64,000 bases of DNA from Brachybacterium squillarum M-6-3 (GTDB taxonomy: Bacteria > Actinomycetota > Actinomycetes > Actinomycetales > Dermabacteraceae). Position numbers and translations under genes: made by a program. The stretch's first letter is position 1, and each line of letters opens with the position of its first letter. Below, piece by piece: positions 60,593-64,000 of this stretch. The notes under the pieces are model-generated. The model was given only the letters and a program-made list of their open reading frames with translations, did no database searches and had not been told where the DNA came from. Location of the stretch: assembly GCF_000225825.1 (NCBI RefSeq), contig NZ_AGBX01000001.1:434001-498000 (forward strand), in the 5' to 3' direction.

Positions 60593-62092
60593 ATGACGAC
60601 GACGCACACTCCCGCCGCGGGCGGAGCGGGCCCGTCCGTGCGGGCGGTGGCCGCGGTGGACCTCGGCGCCACCTCGGGCCGGGTGATGCTCGGCGTGCTC
60701 ACGGCCGGCGGGGTCGCGGAGCTGGTGGAGGCGCACCGCTTCCCCAACGGCCCCGCCCCGCGCCGGGGGCACCTGTGCTGGGACGTCGACGCCCTCTGGG
60801 AGGGCATCCGCACCGGCCTCACCGCCGCCCATGGCCTCACCACCGAGCGCGGCCTGGCGGGGATCGAGGCCATCGGCGTGGACGCCTGGGCGGTGGACTA
60901 CGTGCTGGTCGGCCCGCCGGACGACAGCGGCCGGGGCGACCGCCTCGGGGAGGCCATCGCCTACCGCGACGAGCGCACCGAGGGCGAGCCGGAGACGGTC
61001 GCCTCGCGCGTGCCGCGCTCGCGGCAGTACGCGGTCACCGGCATCGCCCAGCAGGTCTTCAACACCATCCACCAGCTGGCCGCCGAGGACCGCCTGGCGG
61101 ACCTGCCCGCGGGCTCGCACGCCCTGCTGATCCCCGACTGGGTGGGGCACCTGCTCACCGGGGTGCGCCGCACCGAGGTCACCAACGCCTCCACCACCGG
61201 GATGCTGGATGCGCGCCGACGCGACTGGTCCCCCGAGCTGCTGGCCGCCGCGGGCGTCGGCCCGGAGCTGTTCGCACCGCTGGTGGAGCCCGGCACCGTG
61301 ATCGGCACCGTGCTGCCGGACCTCGCCGCGGAGCTGAGCATCGGCGAGGTGCCGGTGATCGCCGTGGGCTCCCACGACACCGCCTCCGCGGTGGCGGCGG
61401 TGCCGATGACCGACCCGGGGGCCGCGTGGATCTCCTCGGGCACCTGGTCCCTGGTGGGGCTCGAGCTGGCGGAGCCGGTGCTCACCGAGGCGGCCCGGCT
61501 GCGCGGCTTCACCAACGAGGCCGGGGTGGGCGGCACCGTCCGCTTCCTCGAGAACGTGATGGGCATGTGGCTGCTCTCGGAGTGCCGCCGCGAATGGGCC
61601 GAGGCCGGGGACCCCGCCGGGCGGCAGCCGCTGGAGGAGCTGCTGGCGGCCGCCGCCCGCGAACCGGCCGGTCGCTTCCTGATCGACGCCACCGCCCCCG
61701 ACTTCCTGCCGCCCGGGGACATGATCGGCCGGATCCGCCACGCCGCCGCCCGCGAGGACGACACCGCCCCCGGGACCCCCGCCCAGCTCACCCGCTGCAT
61801 CCTCGACTCGCTCGCCGCCGCCTACCGGGAGGCCGTCGAGGACGCCTGCGAGGCCGCCGGGGCGCCCTTCCCCACCCGGGTGCACGTGGTCGGCGGCGGC
61901 TCCCGCAACGCCCTGCTGTGCTCTCTCACCGCCCGCAGCCTGGGTGTGGAGGTGGTGGCCGGGCCCGCCGAGGCCTCCGCGCTGGGCAACGTGATCGTGC
62001 AGGGCCAGGCCCTCGGTGCGCTCGACGCCGACCTCGCGGCGGTCCGCGCCGGCCTCGCCGCGCAGCTGGAGCTGGAGCGCTTCACCCCCTGA
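60593..62092 (+). CDS. rhaB: Rhamnulokinase
   Basis: A 499-residue FGGY sugar kinase. AAVDLGATSGRVMLG is the phosphate-1 loop with the RhaB-specific SGR. HRFPNGPAPRRGHLCWDVDALW and GVDAWAVDYVLVG are typical of rhamnulokinases. SHDTASAVAAVP is the catalytic-Asp region, ISSGTWSLVGLE phosphate-2, and VHVVGGGSRNALLCSLTA the adenosine motif. It phosphorylates L-rhamnulose at C1 for the aldolase encoded five bases upstream. The three rha genes are complete, in contrast to the arabinose genes. Confidence 0.96.
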   Translation: MTTTHTPAAGGAGPSVRAVAAVDLGATSGRVMLGVLTAGGVAELVEAHRFPNGPAPRRGHLCWDVDALWEGIRTGLTAAHGLTTERGLAGIEAIGVDAWAVDYVLVGPPDDSGRGDRLGEAIAYRDERTEGEPETVASRVPRSRQYAVTGIAQQVFNTIHQLAAEDRLADLPAGSHALLIPDWVGHLLTGVRRTEVTNASTTGMLDARRRDWSPELLAAAGVGPELFAPLVEPGTVIGTVLPDLAAELSIGEVPVIAVGSHDTASAVAAVPMTDPGAAWISSGTWSLVGLELAEPVLTEAARLRGFTNEAGVGGTVRFLENVMGMWLLSECRREWAEAGDPAGRQPLEELLAAAAREPAGRFLIDATAPDFLPPGDMIGRIRHAAAREDDTAPGTPAQLTRCILDSLAAAYREAVEDACEAAGAPFPTRVHVVGGGSRNALLCSLTARSLGVEVVAGPAEASALGNVIVQGQALGALDADLAAVRAGLAAQLELERFTP

Positions 62093-62259
62093 CGGCACGC
62101 CCGTCCGGGAACGCCCTGGGGAGCGAACGTGAGGGTTCGGTGAGAATCGACGCGTCCGCATGGTCTGCGCGCCCGCGAGGCCCCATCCTGGGATGGACAC
62201 CGATACGCTCTGACCTGCCTCCTCTCCCGCAGGCACCTCCCAGACAGGACCGGACCCGG

Positions 62260-63249
62260 TTGATCCCCCGAACCCCCCTCGCCCCCGCGGACGCGCCCCC
62301 CTCGACCACGCTCGGGACCGGCAGTGCGCACGCCAAGGCGATCCTGCTCGGCGAGCACTCCGTCGTCTACGGCTCCGCGGCCATCGCGGTGCCGGTCGAG
62401 ATCCTGCCCACCCACGCCACCCTCCTCGAGGAGGTCCGCGGCGAGCGCGAGCCGCGCATCGTCAGCCGCATCTACGAGGGCCCCTCCGCCGCGGCCCCCG
62501 CGAAGCTGGCCCCCGTGCGCGCCGCCTGGCAGGCCGCCTCCGAGCACTTCGGCACCGACCCCCACGGCACCACCCTGGCCATGGAGTCCGCCCTGCCCAT
62601 CGCCCGCGGCCTGGGCTCCAGCGCCGCCGTGGCCGCCGCCATCGTCCGCGCCGTGGCCGACGCCGCCGGCGCCCCGCCGCTGGACCCCGGGCTCGAGCAC
62701 GCCCTGATCCAGGAGGCCGAGCGCACCGCGCACGGAACCCCCAGCGGCATCGACGCCCGTACCGTGGTCGCCGAGGGGCCCATCCGCTTCGACCACGGCG
62801 AGGTGCGGCCCGTCGAGGTCGCCGCCCCCGTCACCCTGGTCATCGCCGACACCGGCATCCCCGGCGCCACCTCCTCCGCCGTCGCCTCCGTGCGCGCCCT
62901 GCGGGAGAGCGCCCCGCGCGCCACCGAGGCCGCCCTGGACCGTCTCGGCGCCCTCGCCGAGGGCTCCGTCACCGACCTCGCCACCGGCGACCGCACCACC
63001 CTCGGCGGCCGCCTCACCGAGGCCCACGAGCTGCTGGGCTCCATCGGCGTCTCCAGCCCCGAGCTGGACACCCTGGTCGCCGCCGCCCACGGCGCCGGCG
63101 CGCTGGGCGCGAAGCTCACCGGCGGCGGCCAGGGCGGCTGCGTGATCGCCCTGGCGCCGTCCCTGCCCGAGGCCGGGGAGCTCTCCCGCGCCCTCAGCCG
63201 GGCCGGCGCCGCGCAGGTCTGGACCACCGTGATCGGAGCGACCGCATGA
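62260..63249 (+). CDS. mvk: Mevalonate kinase
   Basis: A 329-residue GHMP kinase. Motif 1 is AHAKAILLGEHSVVYG, motif 2 the ATP loop PIARGLGSSAAVAAA (about 113-127), and motif 3 KLTGGGQGGCVIAL. TPSGIDARTV and the Asp in GIPGATSSAV-type strands fit mevalonate kinases. It makes 5-phosphomevalonate from mevalonate and ATP. No ATG precedes the conserved region in frame; the TTG at 62260, with AGGA about 10 bases upstream, gives a normal length. The decarboxylase gene overlaps the stop by four bases, so this is the start of a mevalonate-pathway operon for isoprenoid precursors. Confidence 0.93.
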   Translation: MIPRTPLAPADAPPSTTLGTGSAHAKAILLGEHSVVYGSAAIAVPVEILPTHATLLEEVRGEREPRIVSRIYEGPSAAAPAKLAPVRAAWQAASEHFGTDPHGTTLAMESALPIARGLGSSAAVAAAIVRAVADAAGAPPLDPGLEHALIQEAERTAHGTPSGIDARTVVAEGPIRFDHGEVRPVEVAAPVTLVIADTGIPGATSSAVASVRALRESAPRATEAALDRLGALAEGSVTDLATGDRTTLGGRLTEAHELLGSIGVSSPELDTLVAAAHGAGALGAKLTGGGQGGCVIALAPSLPEAGELSRALSRAGAAQVWTTVIGATA

Positions 63250-64000
63250 CCGCCGCGACGGCCCGCGCCCACCCGAACATCGCCCTGGTGAAGTACTGGG
63301 GCAAGCGCGACGAGCAGCTGATGCTGCCCGCCGCCGGCAGCCTCTCCCTCACCCTGGACGCCTTCGCGACCACCACCACCGTGGAGCTTCGCGGCGAGGA
63401 GCGCGACGCCTTCACCCTGAACGGCGCCGCCGCCACCGAGGGGCAGACCGAGCGGGTCACCGCCTTCCTGGAGCTGGTGCGGCAGTGGGCCGGCGCCTCC
63501 GAGCACGCCGTGGTCCGCTCGGTGAACCTCGCCCCGACCGGGGCGGGCCTGGCCTCCTCCGCCTCCGGCTTCGCCGCCCTGGCGCTGGCCGCCTCCGCCG
63601 CCTACGGCCTGGAGCTGGAGCCCCGCGACCTCAGCCGTCTGGCCCGCCGCGGCTCCGGCTCCGCCTGCCGCTCGATCGTGCCGGAGCTGGCCATCTGGCA
63701 CGCCGGCATCGACGACGCCAGCTCCTTCGCCGAGCCCATCGCCGGGCCCGCGATGGCGATGGTCATCGTCACCATCGACGGCTCCACCAAGGCCGTCTCC
63801 AGCCGTGAGGCGATGCGCCGCACCATCGCCACCTCCCCCTACTACCCGGGCTGGGTGTCCTCCACCGAGCGCACCCTGGCCGAGATGGCCGTCGCCTGTG
63901 GCGCCGGGGACTTCACCCGCGTCGGGGAGCTCACCGAGGTCAGTGCCCTGCGCATGCACGCCTCCATCCAGGCGGCCGAGCCGCCGCTGCGCTACCTGCG
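63246..64000 (+). CDS. mvaD: Diphosphomevalonate decarboxylase, N-terminal part
   Basis: The first 251 residues are inside the window and the frame runs off the right edge. ARAHPNIALVKYWGKRDEQLMLPAAGSLSLTLD is the conserved N-terminal region (shown by its ends ARAHPNIALVKYWGK and GSLSLTLD). APTGAGLASSASGFAALALA is the GHMP ATP loop and RRGSGSACRS the substrate Ser/Arg region. The enzyme converts diphosphomevalonate to isopentenyl diphosphate. The ATG at 63246 overlaps the mevalonate kinase stop (ATGA). Phosphomevalonate kinase and IPP isomerase probably follow beyond the window. Confidence 0.94.
   Translation, partial: MTAATARAHPNIALVKYWGKRDEQLMLPAAGSLSLTLDAFATTTTVELRGEERDAFTLNGAAATEGQTERVTAFLELVRQWAGASEHAVVRSVNLAPTGAGLASSASGFAALALAASAAYGLELEPRDLSRLARRGSGSACRSIVPELAIWHAGIDDASSFAEPIAGPAMAMVIVTIDGSTKAVSSREAMRRTIATSPYYPGWVSSTERTLAEMAVACGAGDFTRVGELTEVSALRMHASIQAAEPPLRYL

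Noticed and set aside
62100-62260. Upstream GTG start for mevalonate kinase (near 62140)
   Set aside because: It would add about 40 residues not found in the family, and no ribosome-binding site is present; TTG 62260 gives the normal length.
1-64000. CRISPR array, phage genes, toxin-antitoxin modules or defence islands
   Set aside because: No regularly spaced repeats, integrase, Cas, restriction or toxin-antitoxin gene was seen; the DUF1851 relic and the NYN protein are the only loose links.

Overview
The window is very GC-rich with strong G/C preference at third codon positions, uses ATG, GTG and probably TTG starts, and carries LacI-dense sugar loci, a mycothiol-type ars locus and a mevalonate-pathway operon. 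That points to a high-GC actinobacterium; the gene mix would suit Brachybacterium/Dermabacteraceae, but this is inferred from style, not tested. I see no phage, IS element, CRISPR array or rRNA; one tRNA-Ser is present.

Layout. 1-7.7 kb: end of an amino-acid:cation symporter, an aldo/keto reductase, a divergent MerR/DUF4188 pair, a heterodimeric ABC exporter with one degenerate ATPase site, and a PNPOx-family oxidase. 7.7-15.4 kb: AbgT transporter with an M20 aminoacyl hydrolase, an ascorbate-type PTS (IIA-IIB fusion plus IIC), and an NSS transporter with its 35-residue MetS partner. 15.5-17.5 kb: arsR / acr3-arsC with a palindromic operator. 17.6-21 kb: tRNA-Ser, a peptidase-like membrane protein, and a luciferase-like monooxygenase/FMN reductase pair behind a MarR-like dyad. 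21-27.6 kb: DUF1851 pseudogene, LacI regulator, sugar porter, GH3 glycosidase, and an NYN-LOTUS protein.

27.7-49 kb is the most unusual part. It holds sugar-catabolic operons (sugar isomerase/DUF993/Gfo-Idh; two GH51 arabinofuranosidases; sugar ABC importers; LacI regulators; araB, araD). Many of these genes are broken by single-base indels, one amber codon, two in-frame gene fusions and one internal deletion. Intact genes lie among them (putP, DUF1206, thyA-folA, GH51 no. 2, two ABC permeases, three regulators, araB). All lesions I could find lie between 21.2 and 48.7 kb; genes on either side read through cleanly. This is either localised decay of pentose/oligosaccharide catabolism or locally poor sequence, and raw reads would decide.

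49-64 kb is intact: BCCT transporter, araA, an alditol-oxidase-like flavoprotein, a full L-rhamnose locus (esterase, mutarotase, transporter, isomerase, aldolase-dehydrogenase fusion, kinase) around a palindromic operator, then mevalonate kinase and the start of diphosphomevalonate decarboxylase. Three promoters (the ChvE-like binding protein/LacI intergenic region, araB, araA) share the dyad TGTNAACGTTNACA and probably form one arabinose regulon controlled by the LacI protein at 45433-46443.
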